From positions 1 through 64,000 of the forward strand of contig CAMEWO010000005.1 of assembly GCA_945946665.1 (NCBI GenBank): a stretch of 64,000 bases of DNA, in the 5' to 3' direction. Numbering within the stretch: position 1 is the stretch's first letter; each line of letters begins with the position of its first letter. The stretch comes from an uncultured Eubacterium sp. (GTDB lineage Bacteria > Bacillota > Clostridia > Lachnospirales > Lachnospiraceae). The notes under the pieces were generated by a model. That model was not told the DNA's origin. It did not search any database and saw only the letters and a program-made list of their open reading frames with translations. The translations under genes and the position numbers were made by a program. Positions 1 to 8,164 of this stretch are shown here, one piece after another.

Positions 1-592
1 GAAACTCTCCCAAACTAAACAGCTCGACAAATCGGGCTTTGATAAGGTCATCTAATAACTGTAACTCTTGCCGCCTACTGTCCAAAATATTTCTGACTTT
101 ACATAGCCTTTCTACTACTTCTTTTTGAACTGAAAGTTCTGGAAGTTCTACCTCATATTCTCTAACACTTGCAGCTGATAAATTAGGTTGCGAACTGCCA
201 TTGTTCGCCTTAACCAGCTGCTCTTTTATCGCAGGTGAATCTAATGCCAACATTAAATATTCGCCACTAACCTTCTCCATATCAGGTCTAATAATCACAA
301 GTGACGAGGCAATTGCACCATTTACATCATTACTTACAATAGCTTTTTTCCCAAGCGAACCTCTTAAACAATACAGAATATCGCCCTTTTGGAATTTGCC
401 TGAACTTAATCTGTCATACTTATCTTGAGAAATATAATTCATTTCTTCAAAATCTATGTTTCTTCCATTCAGATGACCAGCATTAACAAACGGAACTTCT
501 CCATCCTCTGTAATATCTGCCTGTGATGGATAGTTCTTTCCTCTATCTCCATTTATTAACTTTGAAACATCACCTAATTTTACTTTCTCCAT
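1..592 (-). CDS. hsdS: Type I restriction enzyme specificity subunit HsdS (3' part cut by window edge)
   Basis: This gene encodes the DNA-recognition subunit of a type I restriction-modification complex. It reads on the minus strand from an ATG at 592-590 and stays open to position 1, giving about 197 residues, so only the N-terminal target-recognition domain and the first conserved helix are visible. The translation begins MEKVKLGDVSKLINGDRGKN and contains KGDILYCLRGSLGKKA. It then has SSQPNLSAASVREYEVELP, the usual end of a TRD, followed by a coiled helical spacer (QKEVVERLCKVRNILDSRRQ). A GGGGA ribosome site lies about 10 bases upstream. Partner hsdM lies upstream on the same strand, but a 235-base spacer separates them, whereas hsdM and hsdS usually abut. 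The target sequence cannot be predicted. Confidence 0.92.
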   Translation of the reverse strand, partial: MEKVKLGDVSKLINGDRGKNYPSQADITEDGEVPFVNAGHLNGRNIDFEEMNYISQDKYDRLSSGKFQKGDILYCLRGSLGKKAIVSNDVNGAIASSLVIIRPDMEKVSGEYLMLALDSPAIKEQLVKANNGSSQPNLSAASVREYEVELPELSVQKEVVERLCKVRNILDSRRQELQLLDDLIKARFVELFSLGEF

Positions 593-827
593 CTACATCA
601 TCCCCTACGGGCTACTCGCAGAGCTCATTCGATTCCGCTTCGCTTCATACTCATGTTCTGCTGTCGCACAATACATCCAATACATCCAATCCGTCCAAAG
701 CACTTATGTAAGCAAACTTCCAACGTGCTTTTGCCGTCTTGTCTGTACTCTGCTCGTAGCCCTACAAATCCGAATTTATTAAATAAAACACTACGTTTCA
801 TCATACTATTCTACAAACAAAATATCT
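593..827 (-). repeat. Structured noncoding spacer between hsdM and hsdS
   Basis: No convincing gene lies in this stretch. Read on the minus strand, GGGCTAC near the hsdM end faces GTAGCCC near the hsdS start, and GCAGAG faces CTCTGC, so the two ends form an imperfect inverted repeat. Inside, AAAGCAC and GTGCTTT can form a second hairpin. A 9-base unit GGATGTATT occurs twice in tandem. The composition is richer in GC than the flanking hsd genes. It resembles a dispersed repeat or small structured RNA inserted in the operon. The identity is unknown. Confidence 0.45.
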
Positions 828-2330
828 CTATTTATTAAGCAATTTTTCCAATTCACTCATCTCTTGATTAATTTGTCTTTCAATATTACGTATATCTGAC
901 ATAATTTCAGATGTTGGTGGATATTCTATAGTTTCATATTCTGTCTCTTTATATTTATTGATTGAAAGGTCATATTCATTATCAACAATTTCCTGCTTTG
1001 GAACCATAAATGACTTTTCTGTACGTTTTCTGTTCATTTCTGAATCCAAATTATAAAATCTGCTAATAATATCAGGAATGTCATTTTCTGGTACTGCTGC
1101 GCGCTTATCGTCAAGACTGTATCCATCTGCTTGCATATCATAAAACCATATATTGTCTGTACCACCATAGTTGGTCTTAGTAAATATTATTATTGCTGTA
1201 GAAACACCTGCATATGGCTTAAATACACCTGACGGCATGGATATCACTGCTTCCAGTTTCTGATTCTCAACAATTTCTTTTCTAATATCCTTATGTGCCT
1301 TTGATGAACCAAACAATACTCCATCTGGAACAATACATGCACATCGCCCTCCCACCTTAAGCATACGGATAAATAATGTTAAAAAAAGAAGTTCAGTTTT
1401 CTTTGTTTTACATACCTTTAAAAGATCCGGCGATACGATATCCGCATCAAGACTTCCCTTAAATGGTGGATTGGCAAGGATAAGAGAATACTTGTCCCTA
1501 TCAGGATTCTGGTCAGACAAACTATCTCTATATTCTATAATTGGACTTTCAACCCCATGAGTCATCATATTCATGGCTCCAATTCTTAACATTGTACGGT
1601 CCATATCAAAACCATGAAACATGTGATTCATAAAATGGTCTCTTTTTGTCCTGTCAAAGAATACCTCTTCTTTCCTATTGGCTTTTAAATATTCTCCTGA
1701 TTCAACCAGAAATCCTGCCGTCCCACAACTTGGGTCACAAATAATATCATCAGGAGATGGCTTCATTAATTCAACCATCATCTTTATAATATGGCGTGGT
1801 GTTCTAAACTGACCATTCACACCAGCTGTAGATAATTTTGAAAGAAGGTACTCGTATACATCACCTCTTGAATCAGATTCCTTAAGTTTATCAATCTGAA
1901 AATACAATTCATCCATTGCATCAACAACTTTGGATAACATAAGTGGAGTAGGAAGCTTAAAAATTGCATCTCCCATATATTTTGAATATGCACTATCTTT
2001 ATTAGCATGAAGATTTTTTATAAATGGAAATACCATCTCCTGCATTACAGAGTACATTCTGTCAGCAGGATAATCATGAAAAACAGACCATTTCAACTGT
2101 GTTCCTTCAACTATCCTGTCTCCTATTTTTACTTCTTTAGCAAATACGCTATCATACGGAAGTCCCAACATAGAACTTTCTTTTGCATGTATATTATCAG
2201 ATTCATCCAAATCATGAATAAACATAAGGTAAGTCATCTGCTCAATTACATCCAATGGATTAGTAAGTCCACCTGTCCAGAATATTTCCCACAAACTATC
2301 AATTCGATTTTTTAGTTCTCCAGTAATCAT
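828..2330 (-). CDS. hsdM: Type I restriction-modification system methyltransferase subunit HsdM
   Basis: The product is the adenine-N6 DNA methyltransferase subunit that, with HsdS, modifies the target sequence. It is 500 residues long. An N-terminal helical domain (about 1-140) is followed by the methyltransferase core. The SAM-binding motif reads DPSCGTAGFLVE near residue 198, and the catalytic NPPF is in LILANPPFKGS near residue 285. A C-terminal helical region (RNIERQINQEMSELEKLLNK) would contact HsdS. The start ATG follows AGGAGAAAGCAGAC. hsdS lies downstream. No hsdR is seen on the upstream side; it may lie beyond the left edge or be absent. Confidence 0.95.
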   Translation of the reverse strand: MITGELKNRIDSLWEIFWTGGLTNPLDVIEQMTYLMFIHDLDESDNIHAKESSMLGLPYDSVFAKEVKIGDRIVEGTQLKWSVFHDYPADRMYSVMQEMVFPFIKNLHANKDSAYSKYMGDAIFKLPTPLMLSKVVDAMDELYFQIDKLKESDSRGDVYEYLLSKLSTAGVNGQFRTPRHIIKMMVELMKPSPDDIICDPSCGTAGFLVESGEYLKANRKEEVFFDRTKRDHFMNHMFHGFDMDRTMLRIGAMNMMTHGVESPIIEYRDSLSDQNPDRDKYSLILANPPFKGSLDADIVSPDLLKVCKTKKTELLFLTLFIRMLKVGGRCACIVPDGVLFGSSKAHKDIRKEIVENQKLEAVISMPSGVFKPYAGVSTAIIIFTKTNYGGTDNIWFYDMQADGYSLDDKRAAVPENDIPDIISRFYNLDSEMNRKRTEKSFMVPKQEIVDNEYDLSINKYKETEYETIEYPPTSEIMSDIRNIERQINQEMSELEKLLNK

Positions 2331-2506
2331 GTCTGCTTTCTCCTAATTATTCCATCTGTGTTATATACAAACTATACTTTATATAAAAATTAATTATCTG
2401 TCATGTAACAATACTTGACAAAATTATATCATAAAATCAAATGATTTAAAGCACATTATTTTTAATTCAGTTAAATTACCTAAGAAGTGCTACATTTTTC
2501 TCAAAA

Positions 2507-2885
2507 AAAAATCATCTTAATACTTGTGTATTATGCATCAGTTAGACAACTCACGTCCAGCAGTTCAGTGGCACAAAGCCAACCAAAGCTACTCAGGCAG
2601 ACAAAACAAATTGAAACATTTGAGAAGAAATCTTAGCGCTGCGGCATGTATGTTTTACGCCTCGCCAGCAACAGCTCAACTGTTTGAGCCCCGACCAGGG
2701 GCGAGTTTAAGAGCTGTTGCTGAAATAAGCGGGCGTAAAATATATATGTTGCAACGCTTAGATTCTCTTCGTAGTTTCAATTTGTTTTGTCTGCCTGAGT
2801 AGCTTTGGTTGGCTTTGTGCCACTGAACTGCTGGACGTGAATCGCTTTACAGCTACTCAATACACATGTATTAAGGTAGTTTTTC
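2507..2885. repeat. Giant hairpin element, copy 1 (conserved structured core, 66-bp perfect arms)
   Basis: Bases 2552-2617 are the exact reverse complement of 2774-2839, a 66-bp perfect inverted repeat. Weaker pairing continues outward (2516-2532 with 2859-2875, then an A-rich tract with a T-rich tract to about 2507/2885). Inside lies a core of about 150 bases. Helix A is TTTTACGCC 2653-2661 with GGCGTAAAA 2732-2740. An asymmetric internal loop follows, TCGCC against GAAATAAGC. Helix B is AGCAACAGCTC 2667-2677 with GAGCTGTTGCT 2711-2721. The apical hairpin is GCCCC-GACCA-GGGGC at 2688-2702. Conserved patches flank helix A: CTTAGCGCTGCGGCATGTAT on the left and GCAACGCTTAGATTCTCTTC on the right. 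A second copy lies at 50461-50809 in the opposite orientation. The element fills most of the 558-base gap between hsdM and the methyltransferase gene. Function unknown. Confidence 0.85.
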
Positions 2886-2888
2886 CGC

Positions 2889-4103
2889 CTACTTCTCATC
2901 ACAAACCTGGAAGATATAGAACTTCAGGTACAGTGATTCGCTGGAATCCCACAGAATCGGATGGTCTGGAGCCTGTGTCCTGTACTCAATCTGGCGGAGC
3001 CTCTTATGTACATTCTTTGCAGCCTCAGCGATAGTCCTGGTAAACAGTTCAGGGTCCATGAAATGCGAGCAGGAACAGGTTGCAAGGAATCCACCATCTT
3101 TGACAAGCTTCATTCCACGTAAATTAATTTCCCTGTATCCCTTAACCGCATTCTTAATTGAACTTCTTGACTTGGTAAAAGCAGGTGGGTCAAGAATAAC
3201 CACGTCGAATTTCTCGCCTTTTCTCTCCAGTTCCGGAAGAAGTTCAAACACATCTTCACATATGAATTTAACAGAATCTGACAGCCCGTTAAGAGCAGCA
3301 TTCTCCGTTGCCTGTCTCACTGCCAGTTCAGAGGCATCAACTCCCAGAACACTTTTGGCTCCTGCAAATCCGGCATTCAATGCAAATGAACCTGTGTGAG
3401 TAAAGCAGTCAAGAACCTTTGAATCTTTACACAGCTTTCTTACTGCAAGCCTGTTATATTTCTGGTCAAGGAAGAACCCTGTTTTCTGACCATCCTCAAC
3501 ATCAACATAGTACTTTACATCATTTTCTTCAATGATTACTTTCGTATCAAAGGAAGGTCCAATAAAACCTTTATATCGTTCCATCCCCTCCAGAAGCCTT
3601 ACCTTTGCATCACTTCTTTCATACACACCACGTATGTCCATACCATATTCATGAAGGCAGTTCTTTAAAGCCTCAATAATATCCATCTTAAGCCTGTCAA
3701 TTCCCAATGCATTAGATTCCACAACAAGAATATCACTGAATTTATCAATAACTATTCCAGGCAGGAAATCGGCTTCTCCAAATATCATTCTGCAGGATGA
3801 TGTATCCACAGTTTTCATTCTGTAATCCACCGCTGCCCTTACCCTGTTCCCAATAAAAGCCTTATTAACCTCTCTGGTTCTTCGGCTTAACATTCTTACT
3901 ATAATTTTAGACTTTCTGTTAATGAATCCAATTCCCATAAAATATCCATCAAAATCATTAACCTCAACCAGACCGCCATCAATTACAGAATCCTCAATCA
4001 CATCAATCTCATTATCAAATACCCATAAACCACCAGATTTAATAGTTCTTCCTTCACCCTTCTTAAGAACCACCCTGCCATGTATCTTATATAAATCTTC
4101 CAT
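2889..4103 (-). CDS. rlmI: Class I SAM-dependent rRNA methyltransferase, RlmI-like (PUA + Rossmann)
   Basis: This is a predicted 23S rRNA cytosine-5 methyltransferase of the RlmI/YccW family. The 404-residue protein has an N-terminal PUA-like RNA-binding domain (about 1-75, KIHGRVVLKKGEGRTIKSGG). A central domain follows, then a Rossmann methyltransferase domain from about residue 210 (KVLDCFTHTGSFALNAGFAGA, SAM motif). The catalytic-loop motif DPPAF sits near residue 303, and the C-terminal CSCSHFMD segment carries the usual cysteines. I place the start at 4103, where GGAGGATACAG precedes MEDLYK. An upstream in-frame ATG at 4139 would overlap the preceding gene. It follows the YdcZ-like gene by 20 bases, so the two are probably co-transcribed. 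Its 3' end abuts the giant hairpin. Confidence 0.88.
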   Translation of the reverse strand: MEDLYKIHGRVVLKKGEGRTIKSGGLWVFDNEIDVIEDSVIDGGLVEVNDFDGYFMGIGFINRKSKIIVRMLSRRTREVNKAFIGNRVRAAVDYRMKTVDTSSCRMIFGEADFLPGIVIDKFSDILVVESNALGIDRLKMDIIEALKNCLHEYGMDIRGVYERSDAKVRLLEGMERYKGFIGPSFDTKVIIEENDVKYYVDVEDGQKTGFFLDQKYNRLAVRKLCKDSKVLDCFTHTGSFALNAGFAGAKSVLGVDASELAVRQATENAALNGLSDSVKFICEDVFELLPELERKGEKFDVVILDPPAFTKSRSSIKNAVKGYREINLRGMKLVKDGGFLATCSCSHFMDPELFTRTIAEAAKNVHKRLRQIEYRTQAPDHPILWDSSESLYLKFYIFQVCDEK

Positions 4104-4123
4104 CTGTATCCTCCAATATAGTT

Positions 4124-4564
4124 CTATTTCTCTCCACAAAAAGAGAAAATCGCAATTCCTGCTACAGCCACAAGTATTCCTGCAATCTTAACCCATGAAA
4201 AGTTTGCTTTCTCACTTCCGAAAAGTCCGAAAAGTTCAATCAGATATGCTACTGCAATCTGAGTTACAACTATAATAATCTCCGCCTTCGCCACACCCAG
4301 TGAACTAATTGACTTAACAACAGTAAATGTAATAAATGCGCCAATAACTCCTCCAAGAAGGGCAATTTTCGGTGATGTATCAGCTATTCCTGCAATAGAA
4401 GGTCTTCCTGAAAACAACCACATTACAGCACAAGTAACCAATGCAGTAAGCTGCACATATCCTGCTGCCACCCATATACTGCTTGCTTTAGTTACACCCG
4501 TATTAAAAACTCCCTGAATGCTCATTAAAGCACCGCTTAACATTGCAATTAAAAATCCTGCCAT
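4124..4564 (-). CDS. DMT-superfamily small membrane transporter, YdcZ/DUF606 family
   Basis: A 146-residue integral membrane protein with about five hydrophobic segments (for example 3-25, 32-50, 66-90, 97-113, 122-142). The N-terminal pattern MAGFLIAMLSGALMSIQGVF and the NTGVTKASSIWVAAGYVQL stretch match the YdcZ (DUF606) family. Members are half-length relatives of drug/metabolite exporters. The substrate is unknown. GGAGGTGCCAG precedes the ATG. The upstream 78 bases (4565-4642) are very AT-rich and likely hold the promoter. The methyltransferase gene follows 20 bases downstream. Confidence 0.82.
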   Translation of the reverse strand: MAGFLIAMLSGALMSIQGVFNTGVTKASSIWVAAGYVQLTALVTCAVMWLFSGRPSIAGIADTSPKIALLGGVIGAFITFTVVKSISSLGVAKAEIIIVVTQIAVAYLIELFGLFGSEKANFSWVKIAGILVAVAGIAIFSFCGEK

Positions 4565-4642
4565 CTGGCACCTCCGTATTAATTGATATATAAATAATTA
4601 ATATATAATTAATACTATGCACCAGTGACAGGAAAAATATAC

Positions 4643-5881
4643 TTATTTATTCTTTTTTAACTGTATATCATTAACAAAATTATCAATTGTTGTATTAAAA
4701 TCCTCACCATCCCATATCTGATGAATAAGAATTTCATATTTAGTGTAATAATATGCTCCGCCCATGAACTTAGCCATAACATCAGAATTGGAATATATCT
4801 CATATATCTTACCAATCCTCTGGTTGTAAGCCTCATCCTTAGTTGTTATCACCCTGGAACTTAACATTCCAGACAGTTCAAACAATGAGGCAGCATAATC
4901 ATAACTTAAAGCGTGAGCCACAGCCTTCGCCACCTGAAGCTGTCCTGCATAAGGATTAACAAAGGCACATACATTCTCAGAGGTACTTACAGATTCAAGA
5001 CCATTACCAAGGTCAGGAATCTCACACACAGCATAATTAACAGACGAATCTTCAATATTTTTAAGATGGCTTACATCAGTAATTGTATACGCCACCTTCC
5101 CCTGGGCAAAGCTTTCTGCTATCTGCTCCAGCGTGTACTCACTTCTTGAAATACCGAATCCATCCTTAAGACTTAAAAAGCTTTCCATGCTTCTTGACAG
5201 CTTATCTTTATCAACAGAAATCTGACTGCTGTCGTCCTTGCTGTCACCGCCAATATTAAGACTTCCAGAAGAAAAGCCATAATTGGTGAACATATCCGAA
5301 GGGTCCCATAATACAAGCTGTGTAACATTCTGATTAATATCATTAACCTGATAATTATTACAATAATCCATCAAATCATTAAAATTATTAACAGATGATG
5401 CCACATCTGCATTATAAAGTGTAAATGCCACATTAAAGCTAATTGGATATCCATACAGCTTGTCCTTGTAAGAGGCTGCATTAAGAGCTGCTTTTCCATA
5501 ATTCTTTTCATTATAGAAACTGCTGTATGTACTGTTCTCTGAAACCAGTCCCATCAGACTTGCCTTTTCCAGACTGTCCGTATTCATTAAGAATATATCA
5601 GGTGCGTTATTCTTATGTACACTTTCATCATATATGTACTCAACATAATTATCATCATTAATCAGCTGATAATCAATTGTAACCAGTTCGTTAGAGGCAG
5701 AGAAAGTCTTTGCGGCATAATCGATGTAATCCGTATATTTCTCATCCTGATACCAGATTGTTATGACAACAGGTTCCTCAATATCAAGTTCTCTGGCAGT
5801 ATCCTTCTTACAGGCACTTAAGCCTGTCACCATACACACTGTCAGAAGAACTGCTGTAATTCTTTTAATTAATCTCATCAT
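4643..5881 (-). CDS. Extracellular solute-binding lipoprotein (family 1, sugar ABC type), orphan
   Basis: This 412-residue lipoprotein has a signal peptide with lipobox LSAC, the lipidated cysteine being residue 24. The mature protein resembles family 1 binding proteins of carbohydrate ABC importers: an early VVITIWYQDE strand, then a PDIFLMNTDSLEKASLMGL segment and a YPISFNVAFTLYNADVASS segment. The start is taken at MMRLIKR because GGGGATTTA sits just before it; the earlier ATG at 5896 lies upstream of this site. No permease or ATPase genes adjoin it, which is unusual. It may borrow membrane components encoded elsewhere or serve as a sensor ligand-binding protein. The ligand cannot be assigned. 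Confidence 0.8.
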   Translation of the reverse strand: MMRLIKRITAVLLTVCMVTGLSACKKDTARELDIEEPVVITIWYQDEKYTDYIDYAAKTFSASNELVTIDYQLINDDNYVEYIYDESVHKNNAPDIFLMNTDSLEKASLMGLVSENSTYSSFYNEKNYGKAALNAASYKDKLYGYPISFNVAFTLYNADVASSVNNFNDLMDYCNNYQVNDINQNVTQLVLWDPSDMFTNYGFSSGSLNIGGDSKDDSSQISVDKDKLSRSMESFLSLKDGFGISRSEYTLEQIAESFAQGKVAYTITDVSHLKNIEDSSVNYAVCEIPDLGNGLESVSTSENVCAFVNPYAGQLQVAKAVAHALSYDYAASLFELSGMLSSRVITTKDEAYNQRIGKIYEIYSNSDVMAKFMGGAYYYTKYEILIHQIWDGEDFNTTIDNFVNDIQLKKNK

Positions 5882-5971
5882 TAAATCCCCATGCATTAAT
5901 TATGTTGCGACTTGCAACCAGCTATCATCTATAGCCTGCCACGCATATTATATGCAAAGCACAAGGATAGG

Positions 5972-7174
5972 TTACACATTTTGACTGACTTCGTCAAGAA
6001 CTTTCTTCAATCTTGCCATCATCTGGTCCACATCCTCCCTGGTTATAACCAGAGGTGGAACGAATCTTATTACATTAGTTCCTGCCGAAAACAGAATCAG
6101 ACCATTATCAAGACATTTGGCAATAACATCCTTAGGATTAACTGTTAATTCTATGCCCTGAATAAGTCCCATTCCTCTCTGTGCCTTAACAATGTCATAT
6201 TCTTCAACAAGGTTCTTTAACTGTGTTTCAAGGTATTTTCCAACATTTTTAACATTATCTGTTACATTCAGCTTCTCAAAAAGTCTGAATACCTCCACAG
6301 CGGCTGCGCAGGCAAGAGGATTACCACCATATGTTGTACCATGGTCACCTGGAACCAGTGCCTTTGCCACCTGTTCTGTTGCCATAAATGCCCCTATTGG
6401 AACACCACAGCCCAAAGCCTTGGCACTTGTTACTATATCAGGCTTAACACCATACTGCTGGTAAGCGAACATAGAGCCGCTTCTTCCCATTCCGCACTGT
6501 ATTTCATCAAGAATGAGAAGTATTCCCTTCTCATCGCAAAGTTTTCTTACGCCTTCAATGAATTCCTTCTTCGCAGGATATACTCCACCCTCACCCTGTA
6601 TTGTTTCAAATATAATTGCGCAGGTCTTGCCATTTACAAGTTCCTTAACACTGTCCAGATTATTAAACTGGGCGAATCTGATTCCAGGAATCATTGGCCC
6701 AAAGGCTTCCTGATAATGCTTATTACCAGTAACTGCCAGAGCTCCCATACTTCTTCCATGAAAAGAATGTTCCATAGCTATTATCTCATGGTCAGTTGAG
6801 CCATCTTTTAAGTATGCATACTTCTTTGCAAGCTTAATTGCTCCCTCTACAGCCTCTGTACCACTGTTGGTAAAGAAAACCCTGTCCATGCCAGATGCAG
6901 CCGTCAATGCCTTTGCTGCCTTTGCTGCCGGTTCATTATAGAAATAATTTGATGTATGGACAAGTTTGTCAATCTGTGCCTTTAATGCGTCATTATACTC
7001 TTTGTTATTGTAACCTAATGCAAATACAGCAATTCCGGCGCCAAAATCAAGGTATTCCTTGCCATCTGTGTCATAGAGCCTTACGCCATCACCTTTATCA
7101 AGGACAATCTGATATCTGTTATATGTATGGATAAGATTAGATTCCGCTTCTTCAATAATCTGTTTAGTATTCAT
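5972..7174 (-). CDS. argD: Acetylornithine aminotransferase ArgD
   Basis: A class III pyridoxal-phosphate aminotransferase of 400 residues that converts N-acetylglutamate semialdehyde to N-acetylornithine in arginine synthesis. Visible signatures include YLDFGAGIAVFALGYNN near the N-terminus, TNSGTEAVEGAIKLAKKYA (cofactor phosphate site) and LILDEIQCGMGRSG. The Schiff-base lysine lies in TSAKALGCGVPIGAF near residue 250. The start is MNTKQII at 7174, because the ATG at 7189 is itself part of the GAGGAATAATATT ribosome-binding stretch. It follows argB by about 60 bases in an argC-argB-argD order on minus. No clear terminator was seen before the downstream binding-protein gene. Confidence 0.95.
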   Translation of the reverse strand: MNTKQIIEEAESNLIHTYNRYQIVLDKGDGVRLYDTDGKEYLDFGAGIAVFALGYNNKEYNDALKAQIDKLVHTSNYFYNEPAAKAAKALTAASGMDRVFFTNSGTEAVEGAIKLAKKYAYLKDGSTDHEIIAMEHSFHGRSMGALAVTGNKHYQEAFGPMIPGIRFAQFNNLDSVKELVNGKTCAIIFETIQGEGGVYPAKKEFIEGVRKLCDEKGILLILDEIQCGMGRSGSMFAYQQYGVKPDIVTSAKALGCGVPIGAFMATEQVAKALVPGDHGTTYGGNPLACAAAVEVFRLFEKLNVTDNVKNVGKYLETQLKNLVEEYDIVKAQRGMGLIQGIELTVNPKDVIAKCLDNGLILFSAGTNVIRFVPPLVITREDVDQMMARLKKVLDEVSQNV

Positions 7175-7235
7175 AATATTATTCCTCATTTCTTATTATT
7201 CTGCTGTTACATAGAAAGCAACATTGCAAAAATGA

Positions 7236-8132
7236 TTATATATTAGTTGTAAAGAATCTCTCTGAATTGTCTCCCAAAATAGCAGTACCAATACCTTTAT
7301 TTGTAAATATTTCAAGAAGCAGGCAGTGAGGGATTCTTCCGTCAAGGATATGCACTCTTGAAACACCATGTTCAATAGCATCAATACAGTTATTAAGTTT
7401 AGGAAGCATTCCTCCTCCGATTGTGCCACCATTAAGAAGTTCCCTGGCCTCTGAAACAGAAAGCTCTGAAATCAAAGTATTCTTATCGTTATAGTCCCTG
7501 TATACTCCCTCAATATCAGTTAAAAATGCAAGTTTTTCTGCACTTACAGCTCTTGCAATGGCACATGCTGCATCATCAGCGTTTATATTATAGGAATGAA
7601 AATCTTCATCATATCCAATTGGACATATGACAGGAAGAAAATCATCCTTCAGAAGAGATGTAACCAGCGTAGTATCTACATCTGTAATCTCTCCTACATA
7701 GCCAATATCTTCTCCACCAGAAAGCTTCTTCTCAACTTTAAGCATTCCGCCATCTTTACCACTTATTCCACATGCCTTAACACCCAGTTCCTCAATAAGT
7801 GAAACAAGACTCTTGTTTACTTTATTGAGAACCATCTCTGCAATTTCCATGGTTGGCTCATCAGTAACTCTGAGGCCGTTAACAAAACGAGGCTCCATTC
7901 CTGACTTAGTAACCCATTTGCTGATTTCTTTACCGCCTCCATGGACAATAATAGGCTTAAATCCAACAAGCTTAAGTAAAACTACATCCTGAATTACCTT
8001 TCTTTTAAGTTCCTCATCAACCATGGCACTTCCGCCGTATTTCACAACAATTATTTTTCTGTTAAACTTCTGGATGTAAGGCAACGCCTCCACCAGCACC
8101 TGTGCTTTTGCTAATTCTTCATTAATATCCAT
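7236..8132 (-). CDS. argB: Acetylglutamate kinase ArgB
   Basis: An amino-acid kinase of 298 residues that phosphorylates N-acetylglutamate, usually the arginine-feedback-controlled step. The phosphate-binding lysine is in VVKYGGSAM (about 27-35), with the glycine-rich [11 protein letters not shown] near 63-73. The substrate-binding segment [20 protein letters not shown] and the [15 protein letters not shown] loop are present. AGAGGAGAAAGAT lies directly upstream of the ATG. argC ends 32 bases before it. argJ, often found between argC and argB, is absent here. Confidence 0.96.
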   Translation of the reverse strand: MDINEELAKAQVLVEALPYIQKFNRKIIVVKYGGSAMVDEELKRKVIQDVVLLKLVGFKPIIVHGGGKEISKWVTKSGMEPRFVNGLRVTDEPTMEIAEMVLNKVNKSLVSLIEELGVKACGISGKDGGMLKVEKKLSGGEDIGYVGEITDVDTTLVTSLLKDDFLPVICPIGYDEDFHSYNINADDAACAIARAVSAEKLAFLTDIEGVYRDYNDKNTLISELSVSEARELLNGGTIGGGMLPKLNNCIDAIEHGVSRVHILDGRIPHCLLLEIFTNKGIGTAILGDNSERFFTTNI

Positions 8133-8164
8133 ATCTTTCTCCTCTTGAATTATTATAAGTTATT

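Noticed and set aside
1-2330. Phase-variable inversion at the hsd locus
   Set aside because: No recombinase gene or second hsdS fragment is present in the visible part; only one partial hsdS is seen, so inversion cannot be supported.
2524-2802. An open reading frame of 92 codons on plus inside the first giant hairpin
   Set aside because: It lies almost wholly within the inverted repeat and conserved core, has no good ribosome site, and the conservation pattern between copies follows base pairing, not codons.
2507-2885. Interpretation of the first giant hairpin as only an intrinsic terminator
   Set aside because: A T-run does follow on minus after the rlmI-like gene, but a 370-base stem with a conserved, covarying internal core far exceeds what termination needs. 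Termination may be a side effect.
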